Of a stretch of DNA of 64,000 nt, positions 43,513-51,087 are shown one piece after another. The translations under genes and the position numbers were made by a program. Each line of letters starts with the position of its first letter. The first letter of the stretch is position 1. Source of the stretch: Bacteroidota bacterium (GTDB lineage: Bacteria; Bacteroidota; Bacteroidia; B-17B0; Aurantibacillaceae); assembly GCA_947450025.1 (NCBI GenBank), contig CANFTW010000006.1, forward strand, positions 1 through 64,000, in the 5' to 3' direction. The notes under the pieces are model-generated. The model worked only from the letters and a program-made list of their open reading frames with translations, made no database searches and had not been told where the DNA came from.

Positions 43513-44330
43513 TATTTCATTTTTCCAATCCAATGTGGGAATTGTGACAGATGTTTTATATCTGGCTCTTTTTCAAATAATCCAAATACGGCACTACCGC
43601 TGCCACTCATGCAGGCATATTGAGCGCCTAATTCATATAAATCATGTTTTGTTTTTTCAACTGCAGGATATAAGCTAAAAATGGATTTTTCGAAATCATT
43701 GACTAAATCTTTTTTCCAAGTTGATATTGGTTGTTTAATAATTTCCAATAAAGATTTAGTTGGTTGCTGAGGCTTTACTAAACTATAAGCCTCTTTTGTA
43801 TTACTATGAATATTTGGATAAATGATAGAAATATATAAATCACTTAAGTCCAATTTAATGTCAGTAAATACATCGCCTTTTTGTTCAGCATATACAGGAG
43901 TGTTTTTTATAAAGAAAGCGCAATCACTTCCCAATTTCTTTGCAATATCAACACGTTCAGTTTCAGTTAAATTTAATTGAAATTGTTCGTTTAATAAATT
44001 AATAAAAAATGCCGCATCTGCACTTCCACCTCCTAAGCCAGCACCCATTGGTAACGTTTTATGCAAATACACATTAATATGAGGAAGTGCTTTGGTTTGT
44101 TTAATAATGCAATAGGCCTTATATAATAGATTATCTTGTATGTTTCCAGAAATAGGTATTCCACTTAAGTGTAAATTAAATTCTTCTTGCGAATCTTTAT
44201 TTACAATTACTTCTAACGCCTCATTCCAACCAATTGGATAAAATACAGTTTCAATGTTGTGAAAGCCATCCGAGCGTTTTTCGGTCACATTTAGTCCTAA
44301 GTTAATTTTAGCATTTGGGAAACAAATCAT
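43512..44330 (-). CDS. ispE: 4-diphosphocytidyl-2-C-methyl-D-erythritol kinase
   Basis: 272 residues, GHMP kinase of the MEP isoprenoid pathway. PNAKINLGLNVTEKRSDGFHN at the start, ATP loop LPMGAGLGGGSADAAFFINLLN, catalytic Asp in KLGSDCAFFI, and the C-terminal MSGSGSAVFGLF. Monocistronic on the reverse strand; divergent from accA. Confidence 0.96.
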   Translation of the reverse strand: MICFPNAKINLGLNVTEKRSDGFHNIETVFYPIGWNEALEVIVNKDSQEEFNLHLSGIPISGNIQDNLLYKAYCIIKQTKALPHINVYLHKTLPMGAGLGGGSADAAFFINLLNEQFQLNLTETERVDIAKKLGSDCAFFIKNTPVYAEQKGDVFTDIKLDLSDLYISIIYPNIHSNTKEAYSLVKPQQPTKSLLEIIKQPISTWKKDLVNDFEKSIFSLYPAVEKTKHDLYELGAQYACMSGSGSAVFGLFEKEPDIKHLSQFPHWIGKMK

Positions 44331-44405
44331 GATGTAAAACTACTATTTTTAATGAAATACGCTTTTCATATATTTTTAACATTGATAATCAGTAAGTTAC
44401 AAGTG

Positions 44406-44433
44406 TTGATTTTTTATTTTTTTAGTATCTTTG
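44406..44433 (+). promoter_or_regulatory. accA promoter
   Basis: TTG (44406-44408), 17-bp spacer, TATCTTTG (44426-44433), 27 nt before the accA ATG at 44459 counting the leader: a fit to the Bacteroidota consensus. Confidence 0.6.
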
Positions 44434-44458
44434 GCCCCTAACTAATTACCAGTATACT

Positions 44459-45421
44459 ATGATTTATCTTGATTTTGAAAAGCCAATTCAGGAGTTAGAA
44501 GAAGAATTAGAAAAATTAAAAAGCGTTGCTGAAAAAAGCAAAGTGGATATGAGCAAGGGCATTCAAGAGCTTGAAGCAAAGATTCATTCTAAACGCGAGG
44601 AAATCTTTTCTAATCTAACTGCTTGGCAACGCGTTCAAGTGAGCCGTCACCCAGAAAGACCTTATACACTTGCTTATATTGATTCTGTTTCTAATGGTTC
44701 ATTTATTGAATTACATGGAGATAGAACGGTAGGCGATGATAAGGCAATGGTAGGTGGCTTTGGTGATGTTGACGGACAAACTGTTATGTTTATTGGTCAG
44801 CAAAAAGGTATTAATACTAAAATGAGACAAATACGTCGTTTTGGTATGGCAAATCCTGAAGGTTATCGTAAAGCATTGCGTTTAATGAAAATGGCCGAAA
44901 AATTTAATAAGCCTATTGTAACATTTATTGATACACCAGGAGCTTATCCAGGGCTAGAAGCTGAAGAGCGAGGACAAGGAGAAGCGATTGCTCGCAACTT
45001 ATTAGAGATGGCTCAATTAAAAGTGCCAGTAATTTGTATTATCATTGGAGAGGGAGCAAGTGGTGGAGCGTTAGGAATTGGTATTGGCGATAAAGTATTA
45101 ATGTTAGAGAATACTTGGTATTCTGTAATTTCTCCTGAATCTTGTTCATCAATTTTATGGCGTAGTTGGAGTTTTAAAGAAACAGCTGCTGAGGCTTTAA
45201 AATTAACGGCTGATGATATGAGTGCTAATGGATTAATTGATGGAATTATCAAGGAACCATTAGGTGGGGCTCATAATGATCAACAAGCAATATTTGCAAC
45301 AGTGAAAGCTGAAATTTTAAAACACTTAGCTGCATTAAAAAAACAAACACCAGAAGAACGAATCGATGCACGCATCGAGAAATTCAGTAACATGGGTGTC
45401 GTTCATGAATTAGAAAATTAA
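44459..45421 (+). CDS. accA: Acetyl-CoA carboxylase carboxyltransferase subunit alpha
   Basis: 320 residues, usual length. The N-terminal coiled coil ([19 protein letters not shown]) and [23 protein letters not shown], then the crotonase-like core [16 protein letters not shown] ... [32 protein letters not shown] ... [32 protein letters not shown]. With AccD makes malonyl-CoA for fatty acid synthesis. efp follows after 33 bp on the same strand, so they are probably cotranscribed. Confidence 0.97.
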   Translation: MIYLDFEKPIQELEEELEKLKSVAEKSKVDMSKGIQELEAKIHSKREEIFSNLTAWQRVQVSRHPERPYTLAYIDSVSNGSFIELHGDRTVGDDKAMVGGFGDVDGQTVMFIGQQKGINTKMRQIRRFGMANPEGYRKALRLMKMAEKFNKPIVTFIDTPGAYPGLEAEERGQGEAIARNLLEMAQLKVPVICIIIGEGASGGALGIGIGDKVLMLENTWYSVISPESCSSILWRSWSFKETAAEALKLTADDMSANGLIDGIIKEPLGGAHNDQQAIFATVKAEILKHLAALKKQTPEERIDARIEKFSNMGVVHELEN

Positions 45422-45454
45422 AAGAATATAATAACATCGTAAAAAATATAACAA

Positions 45455-46018
45455 ATGGCAGATACAGGCGATATTAACGTAGGATCGATTATCAGATTTA
45501 ACAATGAATTAGTAGTAATTACAGAATGGCAACACCGTACGCCAGGTAATTTACGTGCGTTTTACCAAGCTAAAATGCGTAACTTATTAAATGGTAAACA
45601 AACTGAAAACCGTTTTAGAAGTGGTGAAGGAGTAGATGTTGTTCGTGTGGATTTTAAACAAATGCAATATATTTACCAAGAAGGTGAATTTGCTGTTTGT
45701 ATGGATAAAGAAACATTTGAACAAGTGTATGTTCCGGTAAAATTATTTGGAGACAGTTTTCAATTCTTAAAAGAAGAAATGGAAGTAAAAATTTCATTTG
45801 AGGGCGATACTGTTATCTTAGCTGAAGCTCCAACATTTGTTGTTTGCGAAATTACTTATGCTGAGCCTGGAATTAAAGGTGATACAGCAACTAATACTTT
45901 AAAACCAGCAACTTTAGATTCAGGGGCAACTGTAAGTGTTCCTTTATTTTGTAACGAAGGTGATTTAGTAAAAGTGGATACTCGCACGGCTACTTATGTT
46001 GAGCGTGTAAAAAAATAA
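45455..46018 (+). CDS. efp: Elongation factor P with non-lysine tip (Asn32)
   Basis: 187 residues, three OB-like domains; relieves ribosome stalling at proline runs. C-terminal signature FVVCEITYAEPGIKGDTATNTLKPATLDSGATVSVPLF and VDTRTATYVERVK. The loop that reaches the peptidyl-transferase centre reads HRTPGNLRAFYQ where E. coli has KPGKGQAF, so the position of the modified Lys34 is Asn32 (with Leu33, Arg34 after it). This is the second EF-P subgroup present in some Bacteroidota, not a broken gene. Follows accA and ends at a terminator. Confidence 0.95.
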   Translation: MADTGDINVGSIIRFNNELVVITEWQHRTPGNLRAFYQAKMRNLLNGKQTENRFRSGEGVDVVRVDFKQMQYIYQEGEFAVCMDKETFEQVYVPVKLFGDSFQFLKEEMEVKISFEGDTVILAEAPTFVVCEITYAEPGIKGDTATNTLKPATLDSGATVSVPLFCNEGDLVKVDTRTATYVERVKK

Positions 46019-46035
46019 TTTTTTTTAAATAAAAT

Positions 46036-46069
46036 TAAAGCCATTTACAATTAGTAAATGGCTTTTTTT
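46036..46069 (+). terminator. efp terminator
   Basis: AAGCCATTTAC / GTAAATGGCTT stem with short loop, then seven T; also usable by nhaA from the other side. Confidence 0.85.
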
Positions 46070-46092
46070 ATGTTTCATATAAAATATTAAAA

Positions 46093-47268
46093 TTATTTGG
46101 AAGTTTGTTTTTTGCTTTTAAAATGATAAAGTAAAAATCCAATAAATCCTGAACTTAATGAAGCTAATAAGATGATCATTTTTGATGATTGAATTAAGGC
46201 TTCACTTGTAAAAGCTAATTGTGTTATAAAAATAGACATGGTAAAGCCAATTCCAGCAATACAACCCATAGCTAAAACATCATGCCAATTAATGTCTTTA
46301 GGCAGGGTTACAATTTTCATTTTTGTGATAGTATAAAATGCCATTAAAATACCCAGCGGTTTGCCAATGATTAGACCTAAGCTAATACCAATGGAGTGAG
46401 TTCCGCTTAATTGATGAATAAATTCTGTTTTAATTGGAATGGCTGTGTTAGCTAAGGTGAATAAAGGTAGGATAATAAAAGCTACTGGTATATGTAAATA
46501 GTGCTGTAATTTAATGGATGGTGTATTTTCTCTCCCATTACCAAAAGGGCAAGCAAATGCTAAAAGAACACCTGAAATGGTTGGGTGAATTCCAGATTGC
46601 ATCATGAAAAACCACATTGGGATACCTAAGATGATATAAGGAACTAAACTATAAACTTTTAATTTGTTTAGTATAACCAAGAATAAGAAAATACCCAATG
46701 ATGCAAACAAAAACATAAAGTTTATGTTTGAACCGTAACATAAAGCAATAATTAAAATTGAACCCAAGTCATCAATAATTGCAATGGCTGTTAAAAGAAT
46801 TTTAATGGAGGAAGGCACTCTATTCCCTAATAAAGAGATTACTGCAATAGCAAATGCAATATCAGTTCCCATTGGGATTCCAAATCCATGAATCGTTGGT
46901 GTATGATAATTTATTATGATAAAAATAATAGCTGGCATTAGCATGCCGCCAATTGCACCAAAAATGGGCAATAATGCATTTTTGATAGGATGTAATTCCC
47001 CTGCATATAATTCGTGCTCAATTTCTAATCCTACTAGTAAAAAAAAGATTGTCATTAATCCATCATTAATCCAATGTTCAAGGCTATAATGTAAATCAAA
47101 ACTTAAAAATGAGAAACCTATTTCTTTATGCCAAAAATGCACATAGCTTTCACTAAAATCTGTATTAGCTAAGAATAAAGAAATAATAGTGCAAAAAATT
47201 AAGATTAAACCAGCATTTTTTTTACTATTTGTAAATTCTTTATAGAGATTGATAACCTTGGTTTTCAT
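46093..47268 (-). CDS. nhaA: Na+/H+ antiporter NhaA
   Basis: 391 residues with ~12 membrane helices. The family hallmarks are HYSLEHWINDGLMTIFFLLVGLEIEHEL, GMLMPAIIFI with GTDIAFAIAVISLLGNRVP and the double Asp of helix V in AIIDDLGSILIIAL, needed for ion binding. Exchanges Na+ for H+ for pH and sodium balance. It lies 23 bp after the ABC ATPase gene and may be the last gene of that reverse-strand run. Confidence 0.97.
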   Translation of the reverse strand: MKTKVINLYKEFTNSKKNAGLILIFCTIISLFLANTDFSESYVHFWHKEIGFSFLSFDLHYSLEHWINDGLMTIFFLLVGLEIEHELYAGELHPIKNALLPIFGAIGGMLMPAIIFIIINYHTPTIHGFGIPMGTDIAFAIAVISLLGNRVPSSIKILLTAIAIIDDLGSILIIALCYGSNINFMFLFASLGIFLFLVILNKLKVYSLVPYIILGIPMWFFMMQSGIHPTISGVLLAFACPFGNGRENTPSIKLQHYLHIPVAFIILPLFTLANTAIPIKTEFIHQLSGTHSIGISLGLIIGKPLGILMAFYTITKMKIVTLPKDINWHDVLAMGCIAGIGFTMSIFITQLAFTSEALIQSSKMIILLASLSSGFIGFLLYHFKSKKQTSK

Positions 47269-47291
47269 TTTAGGAAATAAATAGTTTAAAT

Positions 47292-47966
47292 TTATAATAT
47301 TGTGACTTTATATCCTTCTGTTAATGTACAAGTTTTATGAACATATTGTTTCATCAAATCTATATCATGAGAAGATACAATAATCAGTTTTTGCTGTTCT
47401 TGGCATAATTTTTCTAGCGTTTTAAACAAAAGGTGTTTAGATGTATAATCTAAAAATGCGGTTGGTTCATCTAAAACAATAATTGGTGTTTGCTGTGCTA
47501 AGGATTTTGCAATCATGACTTTTTGCCTTTGTCCATCACTGAGTTCATCAATTAATTTATCTTTTAAAGTTAAAAGGTTTAATTGCGTTAAACTTGATAT
47601 AATAATACCTTCATCATGAGTGGTTAATTTTCCGAAAATATTGATATACGGAGTTCGTCCTGCCGCTACCACGTCCCAAACGGTTAAATTAAATCCTCCA
47701 ATTTTTTCTGTTATCACAATGGATAATATTTGTGATAATTGCTGCGCAGTATATTCTGTAATTTGCTTATTGTTTATTTTAATTTCACCAGATAGTAGAC
47801 TTAAATTTCCGGTAATAGTTTTTAATAAAGTAGATTTTCCTATACCGTTATCACCAATTAATCCAACGAAACTGCCGGCATCCAAAGCCATATTAATACC
47901 TTTAAATACTGTGTGATACTGGCTTTTGTTTTTGTAGCCTATTTCTAAATCTTTGATAACTATCAT
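47292..47966 (-). CDS. Iron/cobalamin-type ABC transporter ATP-binding protein
   Basis: 224 residues. Walker A GLIGDNGIGKSTLLKTI, signature ELSDGQRQKVMIAKSL, Walker B IIVLDEPTAFLD, and H-loop IIVSSHDID. The FecE/BtuD/HmuV type suits the FecCD permease encoded just upstream, whose stop overlaps this start by 4 bp. Forms an importer for a siderophore, haem or cobalamin-like ligand; the substrate cannot be set from sequence. Confidence 0.94.
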   Translation of the reverse strand: MIVIKDLEIGYKNKSQYHTVFKGINMALDAGSFVGLIGDNGIGKSTLLKTITGNLSLLSGEIKINNKQITEYTAQQLSQILSIVITEKIGGFNLTVWDVVAAGRTPYINIFGKLTTHDEGIIISSLTQLNLLTLKDKLIDELSDGQRQKVMIAKSLAQQTPIIVLDEPTAFLDYTSKHLLFKTLEKLCQEQQKLIIVSSHDIDLMKQYVHKTCTLTEGYKVTIL

Positions 47967-48979
47967 CCTATACTTAATTTAGATTTGAATAATAAATACA
48001 TGACAACAGGTGAACCAATGATGGTAGTTACTGTATTAATTGGTAGCATAAATTGGCTACTTAATAGTTGACAGATAACATCTGCTGCTAAAACTACACA
48101 AGCTCCCAATAATAAGCAAAAAACCATTTGATGCAAATGATGTGATGTTTTAAAAAATAATCGGGATGCAATTGGAACTGATATTCCAACGAATGCTATT
48201 GGTCCGCAAAATGCCGTAATAAGGCCTACTAAAAATGCCGTAATAATAATGATGGACAAACGTAACGCATTCACATTGATTCCTAAATTTTGGGCGTATT
48301 GTTCATTTAATAAAATGGCATTGAGCGGTTTAATAAAAAAGAAACTTGCTATAATGGTTACAGCATAAATAGGTATTACAAAAAGTAAATCTTGCAACGT
48401 TGTGTTTCCAACATTACCCATGCCCCACATGACAAAAGTTTTTAAATTATCTGCATTACTGACGTATTCAATTAGTCCTTGTAAAGCGCTTAAAATTTGC
48501 CCTAACATTAATCCTACTAATAAAACAGTGACATTGCTTTTGTTTTTTCTGGAAATAAGTAAGATGATTAACGTCACAAAAAACGCTCCTATAATGGAAA
48601 ACAAAGTCACAATACTTTTTCCCATTATAAAAAATCCAGATATATGAACCGATGAGATGAGCATCGTTGCTATGGCTACAAATAAACTAGAACCACTACT
48701 TACTCCTAATACATAGGGGCCAGCTAATGGGTTTCTAAATAAACTTTGCATAAGCAAACCACAAAGCGCTAGTCCGGAGCCAGCAATAATTGACGTTAAA
48801 GTTTTAGGTAATCTAATATCAAAAAGTATCGATGAAAATAAAGGGTCTGTTGAATTGATTGAAAACAAGTTGGTGCTTCCAAAACATAAATCAAACGTGC
48901 TAAGTACCAATAAGGTGAGTAATAACATCAGTGTTGTTAGTATGAATTTTGAATTGGTCACTTTTTTAAATTTACTCAA
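47963..48979 (-). CDS. FecCD-type ABC transporter permease
   Basis: About 338 residues with ~10 membrane helices; DIRLPKTLTSIIAGSGLALCGLLMQSLFRNPLAGPYVLGVSSG is the FecCD family hallmark, and FCGPIAFVGISVPIASRLF follows. I place the start at the TTG at 48979 (MSKFKKVTNSK), whose bases run into the stop of the binding-protein gene; the longer open frame to 49036 would overlap that gene by 65 bp. Overlaps the ATPase gene by 4 bp. Confidence 0.92.
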   Translation of the reverse strand: MSKFKKVTNSKFILTTLMLLLTLLVLSTFDLCFGSTNLFSINSTDPLFSSILFDIRLPKTLTSIIAGSGLALCGLLMQSLFRNPLAGPYVLGVSSGSSLFVAIATMLISSVHISGFFIMGKSIVTLFSIIGAFFVTLIILLISRKNKSNVTVLLVGLMLGQILSALQGLIEYVSNADNLKTFVMWGMGNVGNTTLQDLLFVIPIYAVTIIASFFFIKPLNAILLNEQYAQNLGINVNALRLSIIIITAFLVGLITAFCGPIAFVGISVPIASRLFFKTSHHLHQMVFCLLLGACVVLAADVICQLLSSQFMLPINTVTTIIGSPVVMYLLFKSKLSIG

Positions 48980-50102
48980 TCTTTTTATAATAACTAAACG
49001 TATGATTTGGCAATAAAGTGGGGGAGAAAATTGCAATTAAATCAGCTAATACATCTTCAGGATGAGTTATGCCTGTTTCCCAATAATTGCTATAACCTAA
49101 AGCATTTTGTGTTTTGTTATTATTATACAATTGAGTGTTTTTACATGCTTTAAATAAGCCATAACGTTCGTCGTAACTTAATAACTCTTTTTTAGAATTG
49201 AGGTTATAAAGATTAATCCAAATATCGCAATCTTTTGCTTTGGCATAAACAGTTTCAAATGATTGTGCTGAACTCCCAGTTTTGGAATCCTCTTTCCAAA
49301 AATAGTCACCACCTGCATCTTCAATCAAATGTGCTATAAAACTTTTTCCAGCTGGGATATACCAAGCATCGCCATATTTAATTTCTGTTAAAACTCTTGG
49401 CTTTTTAATAGTAGTTTCAGCTAATTTTTTCAAGTCGTTATATTTTTTTTCTGAAATTTTAAAGAGCGAGTCTGCTTTAAGTTCTTGATTAAAAAAGTAA
49501 GCAAAAAATTTTATCCATTCAGCTCTTGCTAATGGTGTTTCTTCTAGATGATCAATGCTGACGGCAATAGGAATATTGGATTGGATAAGTTTTTTATCAA
49601 CATCATCTTTTGGACTTCCCATACCAAAGGTTAAAAATAAATCAGGATGGAGAACAATCGTTTTTTCGATATCTAATTGAGGTCCTTTTGATAATTCAAT
49701 AATTTTACCTTTTATAATTTGGTCCTTGATGAAAGAATTATTGTAATAATCTCCATTATCAATGGCAATAATTTTATCTTCACAACTCAGCTGCGAAATC
49801 ATGGTTGTGTAAATAGAGCTCATTGAGGCTACTCTATTTACAGGGGTTTTTATGTAGTAAGCCTCTTTTGAATAATTAGGTTTTTGGTTTTTGTATAAAA
49901 TAAATGTAGCTGTAACATCACTATCATTTTTATTTCCATGTAATTCTAAAACAGAATAGTCATCAGAGACCTTAATGCTAAAGCGCTTTGCGTAAGAAAG
50001 TGGAATGGTTTTTAAGACATCTTGTTGATTATGATGTATATCAGAAGAGCAAGAAGCAATAATAATGATTGAAACGAAAAATGCTAGCCACTTATTAAAC
50101 AT
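48972..50102 (-). CDS. ABC transporter substrate-binding lipoprotein (iron/cobalamin type)
   Basis: 376 residues from the ATG at 50102 (MFNKWLAFFVSIIIIASCSS; lipobox IASC, Cys18); the longer frame from 50132 overlaps the kinase gene. Periplasmic-binding helical backbone fold of class III: VNRVASMSSIYTTMISQLSCEDKIIAID ... EKTIVLHPDLFLTFGMG ... RVLTEIKYGDAWYIPAGKSFIAHLIEDAGGDYFW. It delivers a metal chelate to the FecCD-like permease encoded next. The sensor kinase lies 7 bp upstream. Confidence 0.93.
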   Translation of the reverse strand: MFNKWLAFFVSIIIIASCSSDIHHNQQDVLKTIPLSYAKRFSIKVSDDYSVLELHGNKNDSDVTATFILYKNQKPNYSKEAYYIKTPVNRVASMSSIYTTMISQLSCEDKIIAIDNGDYYNNSFIKDQIIKGKIIELSKGPQLDIEKTIVLHPDLFLTFGMGSPKDDVDKKLIQSNIPIAVSIDHLEETPLARAEWIKFFAYFFNQELKADSLFKISEKKYNDLKKLAETTIKKPRVLTEIKYGDAWYIPAGKSFIAHLIEDAGGDYFWKEDSKTGSSAQSFETVYAKAKDCDIWINLYNLNSKKELLSYDERYGLFKACKNTQLYNNNKTQNALGYSNYWETGITHPEDVLADLIAIFSPTLLPNHTFSYYKKIE

Positions 50103-50109
50103 ATTATTA

Positions 50110-51069
50110 TTAAAATTGAATCTGAAATACACTTCCAGTTGGCTGGTTATCTAAAATTTTAATATTGATATTGTGTAAATCACAAACACTCTTTACAATA
50201 AATAATCCAATACCTGTTCCTTTTGTTTTTCGGGTATTTTCATTACCACTTCTGAAAAATTTCTCAAACACCGTGTTTTTTTCTTCTGCCAAAATACCAC
50301 AGCCCTGATCTTTAATTTCTAATACAGGAGTGTGATTTATAGTTTTTAAACTAACATCAACCATAATCACATTAAAAGAATATTTAATTGCATTTTCAAC
50401 CAAATTGATAAAAATCGATGGTAATAATTCTTTATCACCTGAGTAAAAAACATCAGGTTCAATGTTTAAGGCTATTGTATTTTTTTCTACTTGATCAGAA
50501 AAATAGCGCTTTATAGTGTTTTCAAGAAGATCACTTAAGTTTAAATTTTCTTTCTGAATGCTTAGATTATTGTTCTCAATTTGGTTAGCCATTAATACAT
50601 TATCAACCAATTTGTGTAAACGTACCGTTTCGGTTAAGGCATTGTTTAATAATTCTTTTTGTTTATCTCTCTCTAATTCATGTTTTAATAATGTTTGTAA
50701 TTGCAATTTAGTAGCAGCAATGGGTGTTTTTAATTCATGCGAAACACTAAGTATAAAATTACTTTTTTGATTGGCGAGTTCAGCTTCACGTTTTATCGAC
50801 TTTCTAACTTTGTAAATACCAAATAGCATAATTAATAAAAACACTGTTCCTTCCCCCACAATCATGTAAACTTGTTTGATTTTTTTTTGCTGCAAGAGTT
50901 CGATGTCTCTTAAAATTATTGAATCGTCTGTGGATGAAAGTGCAGCAATATTTTGTTTTAAAGTGATGATGGCGTTTGATTGCCTAACTAACAAAATCTC
51001 CCACCACAAAAATTGCAGAACGATATAGCCCACTAAAATTGAGAATATGAAAGTTGTTCTTTTTGTCAC
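50110..51069 (-). CDS. Sensor histidine kinase, without adjacent response regulator
   Basis: 319 residues. Two membrane helices (FIFSILVGYIVLQFLWWEILL near 8-28, YMIVGEGTVFLLIMLFGIY near 68-86) bound a small ~40-residue periplasmic loop; no HAMP domain. HisKA with phospho-acceptor H111 (SVSHELKTPIAATKLQL), N-box FINLVENAIKYS, G1 DQGCG, F-box VFEKFFRSG, G2 GTGIGLFIVKSV. No response regulator is encoded next to it, so the partner lies elsewhere. The ABC importer begins 7 bp after it and a T9SS gene ends 18 bp before it. Confidence 0.93.
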   Translation of the reverse strand: MTKRTTFIFSILVGYIVLQFLWWEILLVRQSNAIITLKQNIAALSSTDDSIILRDIELLQQKKIKQVYMIVGEGTVFLLIMLFGIYKVRKSIKREAELANQKSNFILSVSHELKTPIAATKLQLQTLLKHELERDKQKELLNNALTETVRLHKLVDNVLMANQIENNNLSIQKENLNLSDLLENTIKRYFSDQVEKNTIALNIEPDVFYSGDKELLPSIFINLVENAIKYSFNVIMVDVSLKTINHTPVLEIKDQGCGILAEEKNTVFEKFFRSGNENTRKTKGTGIGLFIVKSVCDLHNINIKILDNQPTGSVFQIQF

Positions 51070-51087
51070 TGAGACTTGTAAAATAGG

